Assembly (NCBI GenBank): GCA_963815535.1
Contig: CAWFGS010000001.1
Coordinates: 1 to 64,000, forward strand
Length of the DNA: 64,000 nucleotides
Direction: 5' to 3'
From: CAWFGS01 sp963815535
GTDB lineage: Bacteria; Pseudomonadota; Alphaproteobacteria; Sphingomonadales; Sphingomonadaceae
Shown here: in pieces, positions 9,436-17,917 of the stretch
Numbering within the stretch: position 1 is the stretch's first letter
Layout of the letters: the number at the start of each line of letters is the position of its first letter
Program-made: the position numbers and the translations under genes
The notes under the pieces: generated by a model
Databases searched by the model: none
Told to the model about the DNA's origin: nothing
Seen by the model: only the letters and a program-made list of their open reading frames with translations

Positions 9436-11565
9436 GCCGCGATGCTTTCTGGGGTTGGTTCCGGTGCGGGAAGGGCGGTTGCAGGGGCCTCGCCATCGGC
9501 CCCGGCGGGTGCGCCGATAACGGCCATCACCTCCACCGGTTGGCTGGCGGGCAGTTCGGCGATGGACAGGACCAGACAGTTCGGCACACGCTGCTTCAGC
9601 AATCGCGCCAGGGTCCGGCGCGCGGGCGGCTGGACGATCAGGGCCGGGGTCGCCTCGCTGTTTGCGACCAGTTCGGCCAGTTGCGATGCGATGTTCGCGC
9701 CCAGATCGGGATCGACCAGCGGCTGCCCGCTGACGGGATCGCGCAACCCTTGCAAAATCGTGCTTTCCAGCGCGGCGTCCAGCGTAATGACGGGCAGCGG
9801 GTCGCTCGGCGCGCAGATTGCCCCGACGATCCGCCCGCCCAGATCGACGCGAATGCGGTCCACCAGTTGATCGAAATCCTGCGTCTGTTGCAGCGCATTG
9901 GCCAGACTGGAGAATAGCGGAACCGGATGGGACAGCGTTATACCGTCCGCGAGCAAAGCGCGCAGCAGGCGTGTGACCGCCACCAATGTCAGCGTTTCGG
10001 GATAGAACGCCTCCACCAATCCGGGCATTTTCTCGATCAGCGCGTCCAGCAGGCCGCGTACTTCCTCCGGCCCCAGCAGCGCATCGGGACGTGCGGCGAG
10101 CAGTTGATTGAGATGCGTGGCGATGATGGTCGCGAGATCGACAGTCAGGAACCCTTCCGCAATCGCATGATCGCGCATGCCGGGTTCGATCCACAGGGCC
10201 GGGCAATCGAAGCTGGGGTCGCGCGTGTCGATGCCGATCAGCGTGCGGACCGGCCCGACCTCGCCCGCGTCGATCGCCAGGATCTTGCCGGGATGCAGCG
10301 TCGCCGCGCCGATCGGCACGCCGCCCAGCATTATGCGATAGGCGTTGGGCGCGAGGTCGAGGGAATCGCGCACCCGGAATTGCGGCACGATAAATCCGGT
10401 GTCCTGCGACACTTGTTTGCGAACGCCGGTGATGCGCGTGACCAGCGGCGCGCCGCGCGCCTCGTCCACCAGATGGACCAGCCCGTACCCCAGTTCCACC
10501 GTGACCAGCGTATGGTCGCTGACATCCTCGATCGCGATGGCTTCGGGGGAGGGTTTTTCCGCCACGGGTTCGTCGACAACGACGATGGCCGCGCGTTTCT
10601 TCAAGCTCCAGGTAAGCCAGAACACGCCCGCTGCGGCGGGCAGGAACACGCTTTGCGGCATGGCGGGGATCGCGCCCAGCGCGGCCAGCACCACGCCAAC
10701 GGGCAACCAACTGCGCGGATCGGCGAACTGGCCGCCGATGTGCCCTGCAAGGTCGCTTTTGTCGGCAACCCGCGTGACGATGACGGCGGCGGCGATGCTG
10801 AGCAGCAAGGCGGGAACCTGCGCCACCAGCGCATCGCCGACGGCCAGCGTGATGTAGCGTTCGGCAGCCTCGCTCGCGCTCAGGCCGTGAGTAATCATGC
10901 CCAGGCAGAAACCCTGCGATGATGTTGATACCCAGGATCAGCAGAGCTGCGATCGCATCGCCCTTCACGAATTTCGATGCACCATCCATCGCACCGTAGA
11001 AATCGGCTTCGGTCGAAACTTCCGTGCGGCGGGCTTTCGCTTCTTCCGCCGTCATCAGCCCGGCGGCGATATCGCTGTCGATCGCCATCTGCTTGCCGGG
11101 CAGGGCGTCGAGCGTGAAGCGGGCGGAAACTTCCGACACGCGGCCCGCCCCCTTCGTAATGACGACCATGTTGATGATGAGCAGGATGACGAACACGAAC
11201 AGACCGACTGCGAAATTGCCGTCGATCAGAAAACGCCCGAAACTTTCGATGATCTGCCCGGCCGCCGCTTCGCCCTGATGCCCGCCGACCAGCACGATGC
11301 GGGTCGATGCGACATTGAGCGACAGGCGCAGCAAGGTCGCGAACAGCAGCACGCTGGGGAAGCTGGAGAAATCGAGCGGCTTTTCCGCATTCATCGCCGC
11401 CATCAGGATCGCCACGCTCAAAGCGATGTTGAGGACGAAAAACGCGTCCAGCATGATGGTGGGAATGGGCAGCACCATCAACACGATTAGCATCAAAATG
11501 CCGACTGGCAGGGCAAGCGTGGCGAGCGGCATCTGTCCGGTCAGGCGCTTCATCAGATCGGTCAC
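9432..11565 (-). CDS. flhA: Flagellar export gate protein FlhA (one frameshift)
   Basis: Large membrane component of the flagellar type III export gate. The N-terminal part (about 219 residues from 11565) has the expected membrane helices and the FHIPEP-region features DALPGKQMAIDSDIAAG. The C-terminal cytoplasmic part is read from the other frame. The frame breaks at about 10909, within GINIIAGF, by one extra base; removing it joins the parts into about 710 aa, the normal FlhA length. All other regions are conserved, so the break looks like a sequence error. It overlaps the transglycosylase gene upstream and fliA downstream by four bases each. Confidence 0.93.
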
Positions 11566-12497
11566 AGATCGAACGCCCGCAGCTTGGTATAGGCGCTGTT
11601 GACCTGTTCACGCGCACGCGCGCTCATCGCAGGGCCGGCGACTGCAAAACTGTTGCGGAGCGTTTCGGACATGGATGCCGATTGAGCGGTCAGAGTCGGC
11701 AATGTCAGCCGGGGTTGCGATAAGCTGGGTTGGGCGGCCGTGGGTTGATAATCGAACCTGCCATTGCCCGTAAATGGTGCGCCCGGCCGTTCGGCGGCAA
11801 AGCCGGAGCCGTAGTTCGCCGTAGCGCCGGGCACGAACTGGCCGCCATCCTGCGCCATTGCCCGTTCCATCTTGCCGCGCATCAAATCCATCACCCCGCC
11901 GACCGATCGCGCAGCGCCGCTCGCGTGATAGAAGATCCCGCGATTGGCGGCAGCGGGGGCGGGCAGGATCGCGGCAGCCGATATGTCGGGGTTCTGCTGC
12001 AATTGACGCAGAAACTTGCCCGCGCCGCCCGCACCCAGAAAATGCGCCATGTAGAGTTCGGCAGCGTCGGGTTGACGCCCCAGCACTCCGGTCAATGCGG
12101 CGCGGTTGTCGCTGGCCAATGCGCCGGCCATCAGGGCGGAGGTATGGGGATCGAACCGCATCGCCATGATCTGGCTGCGGCTGGACCCGGCAGCGGGGGT
12201 TACGCCCAGCGCATGGCCATGCCGCCCCAGCGTATCGGACCAGGTGCTTTCGATGAACTGAAACAGCCCGCTGGCACTGGATGTGCGTGCCTTGGCATTG
12301 GGGTCCATGCTGGATTCAAGCCGCGCCTGCGCCAGCAGATAGTCGAAATCCACCCCGGTCCGCCGGGACGCATCCGCAATCGCTTCACGGGTGTTCAGCC
12401 GCCCGCCTGCCGCCGCCCGGCCCGTGATGGAGGGTGTGACAGCCGGTGCGACGGAAGCCGGGGCAGGGAGGGCAGAGAAAATCGCGCGATCGCTCAA
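11562..12497 (-). CDS. Lytic transglycosylase (SLT domain), probably flagellar
   Basis: A 311-aa protein with a soluble lytic transglycosylase fold: the catalytic-Glu region is DYLLAQARLESSMDPNAKA, followed by SSASGLFQFIESTW and a downstream AELYMAHFLGAGGAGKF segment. Residues after about 200 are low-complexity and Ala/Gly/Pro-rich. There is no clear signal peptide. It sits between flgN and flhA with a four-base overlap to flhA. FlgJ in this cluster lacks a muramidase domain, so this enzyme probably opens the murein for the rod, as SltF does in Rhodobacter. That role is an inference from context. Confidence 0.82.
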   Translation of the reverse strand: MSDRAIFSALPAPASVAPAVTPSITGRAAAGGRLNTREAIADASRRTGVDFDYLLAQARLESSMDPNAKARTSSASGLFQFIESTWSDTLGRHGHALGVTPAAGSSRSQIMAMRFDPHTSALMAGALASDNRAALTGVLGRQPDAAELYMAHFLGAGGAGKFLRQLQQNPDISAAAILPAPAAANRGIFYHASGAARSVGGVMDLMRGKMERAMAQDGGQFVPGATANYGSGFAAERPGAPFTGNGRFDYQPTAAQPSLSQPRLTLPTLTAQSASMSETLRNSFAVAGPAMSARAREQVNSAYTKLRAFDL

Positions 12498-12564
12498 AAG
12501 GGAAAATCCGTATGGTTACGTTCCCGAAAAGCTATGCAAGTGCCGTGCCAGTTAGGCGGTTCTG

Positions 12565-12900
12565 TTAGGCGGTCATCACATGCGCCGTGCGTCGGTCACC
12601 CGATGTGTCGTATAGTCCGGCCGATCCCGTCAGCGCGTCCAGACGGCTGGCGATGTTGACGGCGAGAAGGTTGCGAACGCGGCGGTTGACCTCGTTCAGC
12701 TCGCGCGCGGCGACCAGCAGACCTTCGCATTCCGCGTCGGGTTTGGCGGTTTCGCCACATTCCAGCGCATCGCACAGATCCTGCTTTCCCGCCGTGCTGG
12801 CCATCAGCGCATCGATGTCCATAGTGGCAAGCGCCTGCCGCTCGGTTTTCAGAACGGCAATCATTTGCCGCAATTCGGTGGCGCGGCTCGGGGCGTTCAT
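12565..12900 (-). CDS. flgN: Putative export chaperone FlgN
   Basis: A 111-aa helical protein (MNAPSRATELRQMIAVLKTE and onward) with the length, the Leu/Ala/Arg heptad character and the position expected of FlgN. FlgN is the chaperone for the hook-filament junction proteins FlgK and FlgL. It follows flgM directly with a four-base ATGA overlap, the usual flgA-flgM-flgN order. Sequence similarity alone is weak in this family, so the name rests mainly on context. A short gap of 64 bases separates it from the transglycosylase. Confidence 0.75.
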   Translation of the reverse strand: MNAPSRATELRQMIAVLKTERQALATMDIDALMASTAGKQDLCDALECGETAKPDAECEGLLVAARELNEVNRRVRNLLAVNIASRLDALTGSAGLYDTSGDRRTAHVMTA

Positions 12901-13188
12901 CGTGTGACGCCCAGCAGCATGGGCGCCGCGATCATGGCATCGGCGATGCGCGCCGGGTTCAGGGGGTAGGTTCCGCTTGCCAGTGCATCGCGGATCGCCG
13001 CGACGCGCGCTGCGTCGACGGGCGGGATTTGCAGCGTCGAGCGATACGCCTGCCTCCACCTTTACGCCGGTGGCGGGGTTGGGTGCAGGGGTGACAAGGT
13101 CGCGCTGCGCGCCTGGCTGCGGCGTGTCGCGGTCAACCGGCCGCGGCGATCCGATGGATTGGATGCGGGTGATATCGACGGGGGACAT
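12897..13188 (-). CDS. flgM: Anti-sigma-28 factor FlgM (one frameshift)
   Basis: Small protein that holds FliA inactive until it is exported through the finished hook. It starts MSPVDITRIQSIG at 13188. After VKVEAGVS the frame shifts near 13041 by one extra base, then continues LQIPPVDAARVAAIRDALAS and ends in the FliA-binding region near PLNPARIADAMI. The span is 292 nt, i.e. 291 plus one, giving 96 aa once repaired, a normal FlgM size. It overlaps flgN by four bases. Encoding in the same operon as fliA suggests they are made together. Confidence 0.85.
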
Positions 13189-13260
13189 AATGACTTTCCT
13201 TGTTCGCGTTCCCGTCCCAGAACGACGCATTGCGCCGGGCATTAAGGGGGCGTCCGAAAA

Positions 13261-13764
13261 TTAATCGACCGGAATGACGACCTTGCCCGGCCGTTCGATA
13301 CGCGCGCGCACCGTTTCGACCTTGCCCGGTGGCTGAACCGCGATCCAGTCGCCCGCGCCGCCGCCTTCCATCGCCTCGCCCGTCTGCAGGATCGAAAACC
13401 CGCGCCCCTCTATGGCGATGCTGACGCTGTCCCCGCGCGAAACGAGTTCGGCGGACCTGGCCGCGACCGTGGCGATCTTGACCAACGGCACGAAGATGCG
13501 CCAGCCGCCCGCATCGGGGCAGCGCACCGCCACGCTGTCGCCGCGTGAGCCATACAATTCGATCGCGAGGTAGGAGCTGCATCGTGCCAGCCGCAGCCTG
13601 CGATCGACGGGCGCGCGTGCGCCACCGGGTGTGCCGATGGCTGCCCCTGTAAACTGTTCGACTTCCCGGTCGATCGCGGCTGGGTCTGCGAACCGGCCAT
13701 CCGCAGCGTGGGCTGGCATAGACAGGGCTGTCAGGATCGCGGCGGCGAAGAAGGCTGTTTTCAT
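13261..13764 (-). CDS. flgA: Flagellar P-ring assembly chaperone FlgA
   Basis: Periplasmic chaperone for assembly of the FlgI P-ring. From the ATG at 13764 it is 167 aa and begins with a signal peptide (MKTAFFAAAILTALSMPAHA). The SAF-type C-terminal domain is recognisable in RSAELVSRGDSVSIAIEG and in the ending ARIERPGKVVIPVD. An upstream in-frame ATG exists but would place 20 charged residues before the signal peptide. It lies upstream of flgM in the leftward operon, in the standard flgA-flgM-flgN order. Confidence 0.9.
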   Translation of the reverse strand: MKTAFFAAAILTALSMPAHAADGRFADPAAIDREVEQFTGAAIGTPGGARAPVDRRLRLARCSSYLAIELYGSRGDSVAVRCPDAGGWRIFVPLVKIATVAARSAELVSRGDSVSIAIEGRGFSILQTGEAMEGGGAGDWIAVQPPGKVETVRARIERPGKVVIPVD

Positions 13765-13842
13765 GGCGACAATTTCCAATCGGGCGCGCGCCGGATGACG
13801 CGCGCATATGCCGCGCCCCTGCAACCATCGTGCCAGCCGCTT

Positions 13843-14262
13843 CTATTCTGGGGATGGGGAAGGCGGTCCTTCGAACGCGAAAACGGCCTGGGTTTCCGCG
13901 CGATCGCCCGCCTGCAACGTGACTTGCGCTTCATGTCCGGCATCGGCGCTGACTCGCATGGCGCCCGCCGCTCTGGCCAATGCCTCGTCGATCTCGCCCG
14001 CGCGATAATGAATGACGATCCGCAAACGCTCGCGCGCATCGGCGCGATAGGTGGATAGCCACGCCCCCAGATCGTCCCCCGCCATACGTGCGGAAAACAG
14101 CCGTTCGGGCCGATCGGGTGGCAGAATATCAGGCGGCGCGCCGTGTGCCGGAGATGAGGTCGCGGGCTCTTCGTAGTCGAGAGCGCTGGCGGTCACGGTA
14201 AACAGGATCAGCGATAGATCGGCCAGGATGACCTGCCAACCGGGGCTGCCGCGCGCAATCAC
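13843..14262 (-). CDS. Small ExbD/TolR-like membrane protein (hypothetical)
   Basis: A 139-aa protein with a GTG start that overlaps the end of the MotA/ExbB-like gene (GTGA). One membrane segment, WQVILADLSLILFTVTASAL, carries an Asp at the place where MotB, ExbD and TolR have their proton-carrying Asp. The rest is a periplasmic domain of about 100 residues with no OmpA peptidoglycan motif. I do not recognise the family. With its neighbour it could form a two-part ion channel of the ExbBD/MotAB type. Its position before flgA suggests a flagellar or envelope role, which is unproven. Confidence 0.6.
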   Translation of the reverse strand: MIARGSPGWQVILADLSLILFTVTASALDYEEPATSSPAHGAPPDILPPDRPERLFSARMAGDDLGAWLSTYRADARERLRIVIHYRAGEIDEALARAAGAMRVSADAGHEAQVTLQAGDRAETQAVFAFEGPPSPSPE

Positions 14263-14945
14263 GCGACGACCGCCAGCTTGACTGGCGGTTTCGGGGTCGG
14301 CGCTCTTTCGGCGGGGAACGATTCTGCCAACTGTCCCCCCATCCAATCGAACAATTCCTGCCGCGCGGCATCCTCTCTTGCCGCATGACGTTCGATGGCC
14401 TGAGCCAGCGGCATGGCGACGAAATTGGCCAGCATCAGGCCGTAAAGGGTGCTGACGATCGCCATTGCCACCGTCGCCATCATGGCATCGCTGCCAAGCC
14501 CGGTTGCCGGCAGCGAACTGAGGGCGAGCAGCGTTCCGGCAAGCCCCAGCACGGGGGCCAGCTCCGCCCCGGAATGCAAAGTGGCGACGGCGCGCCGCGT
14601 CCGCTCCGCGCGCATGCCGCGATGCCTGTCGTGTTCGGCGACCGCTGCCGCCCATGATCGGTGGCGGATCATCGCGTCTGTAAAGTGCATGATGGCGGGG
14701 TCGCGAAATCGTACCGCCTCGGCGCGCAACACGCCGCAAGTTCGTATGTCGCCGACCTGACGTGCCAGATCGGCGCGGGCGCGTGCGCCGTCGAACGGCT
14801 TTCGCACAAGAGTCAGGCTGGCGCGGAGTGCCGTCCTCGTGTCGGCAAGGCCCGATCGCAATATGGTCGCCAGAAATGTGCCGCCCACGACGATGGCGGC
14901 GCTTTGTGCGTCCCATAATGCAGGCCATGATACCGCAAATTCCAT
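14259..14945 (-). CDS. MotA/TolQ/ExbB proton channel family protein
   Basis: A 228-aa membrane protein. The N-terminal AIVVGGTFLATIL segment resembles the MotA VxGGTxxA helix. APVLGLAGTLLALSSL and ATVAMAIVSTLYGLMLAN match the third and fourth helices of the MotA/TolQ/ExbB family, with a cytoplasmic loop between them. It lacks the first MotA helix and is shorter than MotA. A full motA is present at 23.1 kb, so this is an extra channel-like gene. Its partner is the downstream ExbD-like gene. First gene of the leftward flagellar operon, divergent from flgB. Confidence 0.75.
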   Translation of the reverse strand: MEFAVSWPALWDAQSAAIVVGGTFLATILRSGLADTRTALRASLTLVRKPFDGARARADLARQVGDIRTCGVLRAEAVRFRDPAIMHFTDAMIRHRSWAAAVAEHDRHRGMRAERTRRAVATLHSGAELAPVLGLAGTLLALSSLPATGLGSDAMMATVAMAIVSTLYGLMLANFVAMPLAQAIERHAAREDAARQELFDWMGGQLAESFPAERAPTPKPPVKLAVVA

Positions 14946-15096
14946 AATGGACCCCGCTCCTTCCCGCACCAGAACGACCGCCTGCGCTTTGGTTTCAGCC
15001 CCCAAGCGGAAAAAAACGGCAAATTCATTCCGACGCGCGGCAGATGATTGCCGCCCTTATCTTCGAACCCGCAGAAATGCGCCGCGAACGCACAAT

Positions 15097-15112
15097 TGGC
15101 ACACCGTTTGCA
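15097..15112 (+). promoter_or_regulatory. Sigma-54 (-24/-12) promoter for the flgB operon
   Basis: The sequence TGGCACACCGTTTGCA matches the sigma-54 consensus TGGCAC-N5-TTGCA at every conserved base, with GG and GC ten bases apart. It lies about 55 bases before the flgB start and points towards it. A sigma-54 activator gene is present in the same cluster (28.4-29.7 kb). This is the clearest promoter in the window. Confidence 0.82.
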
Positions 15113-15167
15113 AAATAGCCTGCGAGGCATTTTCGCCTTCGAACTTGGCCCAAGGATGGCGTGCGAT

Positions 15168-15515
15168 ATGAGCGGTTCTCTATTCGGTATTCACGGCGCG
15201 GCGCTGGAATTGCGGTCGCAGCGCATGGGTATCCTGACCAGCAACATCGCAAACGCGGCCACACCCGGTTACAAGGCGCGCGACATCGATTTCGACGCGG
15301 CGCTGGGCGCGAAAATGCGCGGCAGCGATGCCGACCGGGCGGTGGCGGGCGCGATGAAATATCGCGTCCCGACCATGCCCTCGCTTGACGGCAATACCGT
15401 GGAACTGGCGCATGAACAGATGGCGTTTGCCGAAAACGCCCTGCGCTATTCCGCGACGCTGTCTTTCGTGCAGGGGACCGCGCAGAAGCTGACCCGCGCG
15501 CTGACGGGGCAATAA
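15168..15515 (+). CDS. flgB: Flagellar basal-body rod protein FlgB
   Basis: Proximal rod subunit, exported and assembled in the periplasm; 115 aa from the ATG at 15168. The conserved N-terminal rod motif RMGILTSNIANAATPGYKAR and the C-terminal amphipathic helix are present. An ATG twelve bases upstream is also in frame, but the AAGGA ribosome site fits 15168 better. First gene of flgBCDEFGHIJKL, read from the sigma-54 promoter at 15.1 kb. Confidence 0.93.
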   Translation: MSGSLFGIHGAALELRSQRMGILTSNIANAATPGYKARDIDFDAALGAKMRGSDADRAVAGAMKYRVPTMPSLDGNTVELAHEQMAFAENALRYSATLSFVQGTAQKLTRALTGQ

Positions 15516-15517
15516 TC

Positions 15518-15934
15518 ATGTCCGATGGCCCCATGAACGTCTTTACCGTGGTCCAGCGCGGCATGTCGGCGCAGATGGTCCGCATGAACGCGGCGGCGTC
15601 GAACCTCGCCAATGCAGGTTCGGTCGCGGGCAGCGAACGCGCGACGTACCGCCCAATGCGTGCGGTTTTTTCCGAAGATCTCGATCGCGCGAATGGCGCC
15701 AGCGGCATGTCCACCGTCCGCGTGGACGGCATGATGCGCGAACAGATCGCACCCATCAAACGTCACGAACCCGGCCATCCGCTTGCCGATGCGAATGGCG
15801 ATGTCTGGGAAAGCCCGGTCAACGAAACCGCCGAAATGGTCGAGATCATGGAAGCCAGCCGCCAGTACCAGAACCTGGTCGAGGCGATGCAGACCGCGAA
15901 GCAATTGATGCTCGAAACGATGAGGAACACCTGA
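15518..15934 (+). CDS. flgC: Flagellar basal-body rod protein FlgC
   Basis: Proximal rod subunit of 138 aa. The N-terminal MRMNAAASNLANAGSVAG motif and the C-terminal ETAEMVEIMEASRQYQNLVE helix are characteristic of FlgC. It begins two bases after the flgB stop and overlaps flgD by one base. The frame is intact and the length normal. Confidence 0.94.
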   Translation: MSDGPMNVFTVVQRGMSAQMVRMNAAASNLANAGSVAGSERATYRPMRAVFSEDLDRANGASGMSTVRVDGMMREQIAPIKRHEPGHPLADANGDVWESPVNETAEMVEIMEASRQYQNLVEAMQTAKQLMLETMRNT

Positions 15935-16311
15935 TGGAACTGCTCAATCAACCGGCGCCGCTGACGCCCGCCGCCCCCGTCCAGCCCGCCGCGCAGCCGG
16001 TCGTCCAGCCCAAATCCCCAACCGGGTTCGACGCGCTGGGGCAGGGCGATTTTCTGCGCCTGCTGGTGACGCAACTGGAACAGCAGGACCCGCTGGAGCC
16101 GGTCGATAACAAGGACATGCTGGCGCAGATGGCGCAGTTTTCCAGCCTCGCCGGGACGACCGAAACCAACGATACGCTTAAACAAATCCTGACCAAGCTC
16201 GACAGTCTGATTGCGGTTCAGGTGTCCGCCGGTGGGGTGAACAATTCCGCGCGAGTGTCACCCGTTATTGACCCCGTTTCCCCTTCCATTCCCGCTTCCA
16301 CACAGGAGTAA
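15934..16311 (+). CDS. flgD: Hook-capping scaffold FlgD, short form
   Basis: Scaffold for hook polymerisation. The conserved core GQGDFLRLLVTQLEQQDPLE and VDNKDMLAQMAQFSSLAG is present at about residues 35-75. The whole protein is only 125 aa, where FlgD is usually about 220 or more: the C-terminal Ig-like/tudor domains are absent and it ends in a Ser/Pro/Val tail. No frame break explains the shortness, because flgE starts five bases later. It appears to be a genuine short form, matched by the short hook protein next door. Confidence 0.88.
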   Translation: MELLNQPAPLTPAAPVQPAAQPVVQPKSPTGFDALGQGDFLRLLVTQLEQQDPLEPVDNKDMLAQMAQFSSLAGTTETNDTLKQILTKLDSLIAVQVSAGGVNNSARVSPVIDPVSPSIPASTQE

Positions 16312-16316
16312 GCCCA

Positions 16317-17132
16317 ATGTCCTTCTACACCTCCCTTTCCGGTCTTCGAAACGCCCAGACGGACCTCGGCGTCATCGCCCACAACATCGCCAATGCCGAA
16401 ACCACCGGTTTCAAAAAGAGCAAGGCGGAGTTTTCCGATCTGGTCGCCGGCGGTGCGAACGCCGCCCCCAATCAGGTGCGCGGCATCGGCGCGACCGTGG
16501 CGGGCGTAAAACAGGATTTCGGCCTCGGCGCGATCGAGCAGACCGGGACCGCGACCGATTTTTCCATCAACGGCGATGGTTTTTTCGCGACGCGGCACGG
16601 CGAAAGCGGACGCGAACTCTATACCCGCGACGGCGCGTTCGAAGTGGACGAGAACGGTTTTCTGCAGGATGGTCAGAACAATCGGCTGCAGATCTTCGAA
16701 CTCGACGCTGCGGGCAACGTCACCAATCCCAACGCCACGGTGGACGCGCAGGTCGCCCCGCGCAACGCCGCCGGGTCCGCGCTGGCCGGCATCACGATGG
16801 AATCGGATGGCCGCGTCAACGCCGCCTACACCGATGGCACGGTGGTTGCCGTCGGACGCACGGCATTGGCATCCTTCCTCGCGCCCAACGGCCTGCGCCA
16901 GACCGGTTCGTCGGCCTGGGAAGCGACCGGCCTTTCGGGTCAGGCCGATCTGGGCGCGCCCGGCGTCGGCCAGTACGGAACGATCCTGTCCGGCGCGCTG
17001 GAACGGTCGAACGTCGATCTGGCCGAAGAAATGGTCGGCCTGATTTCCGCCCAGCGCAATTTCCAGGCGAATGCCAAGGCGATCGACACTGCGACCCAGA
17101 TTTCGCAGACCATCATCAACCTGCGGACGTAA
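16317..17132 (+). CDS. flgE: Flagellar hook protein FlgE, short form
   Basis: Hook subunit. The N-terminal rod/hook motif MSFYTSLSGLRNAQTDLGVI with HNIANAETTGFKKSKAEF and the C-terminal motif AEEMVGLISAQRNFQANAKA are clear. At 271 aa it is much shorter than typical FlgE (about 400 or more), with little outer domain between the conserved ends. FlgF and FlgG follow as separate genes, so this is the hook gene by order and by the ASFLAPNGL and GLISAQRNFQ signatures. Intact frame. Confidence 0.9.
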   Translation: MSFYTSLSGLRNAQTDLGVIAHNIANAETTGFKKSKAEFSDLVAGGANAAPNQVRGIGATVAGVKQDFGLGAIEQTGTATDFSINGDGFFATRHGESGRELYTRDGAFEVDENGFLQDGQNNRLQIFELDAAGNVTNPNATVDAQVAPRNAAGSALAGITMESDGRVNAAYTDGTVVAVGRTALASFLAPNGLRQTGSSAWEATGLSGQADLGAPGVGQYGTILSGALERSNVDLAEEMVGLISAQRNFQANAKAIDTATQISQTIINLRT

Positions 17133-17138
17133 GAAACG

Positions 17139-17879
17139 ATGGACCGCATGATCCACACCGCGCTGTCCGGCATGGAAACGGCGATGACCCGGCAGCGGGT
17201 GATCGCCAGCAACCTCGCCAACGCGCAAACCACCGGCTTTCGCGCCGAAAGCTTCACGGTCGATCCGGCGGAACTGAGAGGTCCGGCGATCGAAGCGCGC
17301 GCGATGGGGCGGGGCGGCGTGCACGGCGCGGATATGCGCGCGGGCGCCATGATCGAAACCGGCAACGCGCTGGACATCGCGATCGGCGGCAAGGCATTGC
17401 TGGCTTTGCAGGGCGCGGACGGTTCGGAAGTCTATTCCCGCCGCGGCGATCTTTCGGTCGGCGCGACCGGCGTGTTGCAGAACGGCGACCGCCTGCCTGT
17501 AATGGGTCAGGCGGGGCCGATCACCATCCCGCCGGGCCGCGCCGTCACCATCGGCGGCGATGGCAGCGTCTTTGCCGCCGATCCCGCTGCACCCGACGCG
17601 CCGCCCGAGAACCTCGGCCGGATCAAGCTCGCCAGTATGGAAGGCAGCGCGGTCGCCAAGAATATCGACGGCTTCCTGCAAGTCGTCGGCGGCGGGATAT
17701 TGCCCGCCGATCAGGCTGCGACGGTCAGTTCCGGCATGCTCGAACAGAGCAACGTCGATACCACGCAAGTCCTGGTCGATATGATCGAGGCGCAGCGAAG
17801 TTTCGAACGCCGGGCCAAACTGTTTTCCACTGCCAATGAAATCGACGCCAGCGGCGCGCGGCTGATGTCGCTGAAATAG
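17139..17879 (+). CDS. flgF: Flagellar basal-body rod protein FlgF
   Basis: Proximal rod protein of 246 aa, usual size. It starts MDRMIHTALSGMETAMTRQR with SNLANAQTTGFRAESF, and ends with VDMIEAQRSFERRAKLFSTA and a Leu-rich tail. It lies between flgE and flgG with six and 38 bases of spacing. No break in frame. Confidence 0.93.
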   Translation: MDRMIHTALSGMETAMTRQRVIASNLANAQTTGFRAESFTVDPAELRGPAIEARAMGRGGVHGADMRAGAMIETGNALDIAIGGKALLALQGADGSEVYSRRGDLSVGATGVLQNGDRLPVMGQAGPITIPPGRAVTIGGDGSVFAADPAAPDAPPENLGRIKLASMEGSAVAKNIDGFLQVVGGGILPADQAATVSSGMLEQSNVDTTQVLVDMIEAQRSFERRAKLFSTANEIDASGARLMSLK

Positions 17880-17917
17880 CGCGCCGAACGCCGTAACTTT
17901 AACGAAGGACAAGAACC

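Noticed and set aside
10895..10912. Programmed frameshift in flhA
   Set aside because: No slippery heptamer or stimulatory structure is evident, and the same kind of break occurs in many unrelated genes nearby.
15934..16311. flgD as a truncated pseudogene
   Set aside because: The frame is intact, flgE starts five bases later, and flgE is short in the same way, so a genuine short form fits better.
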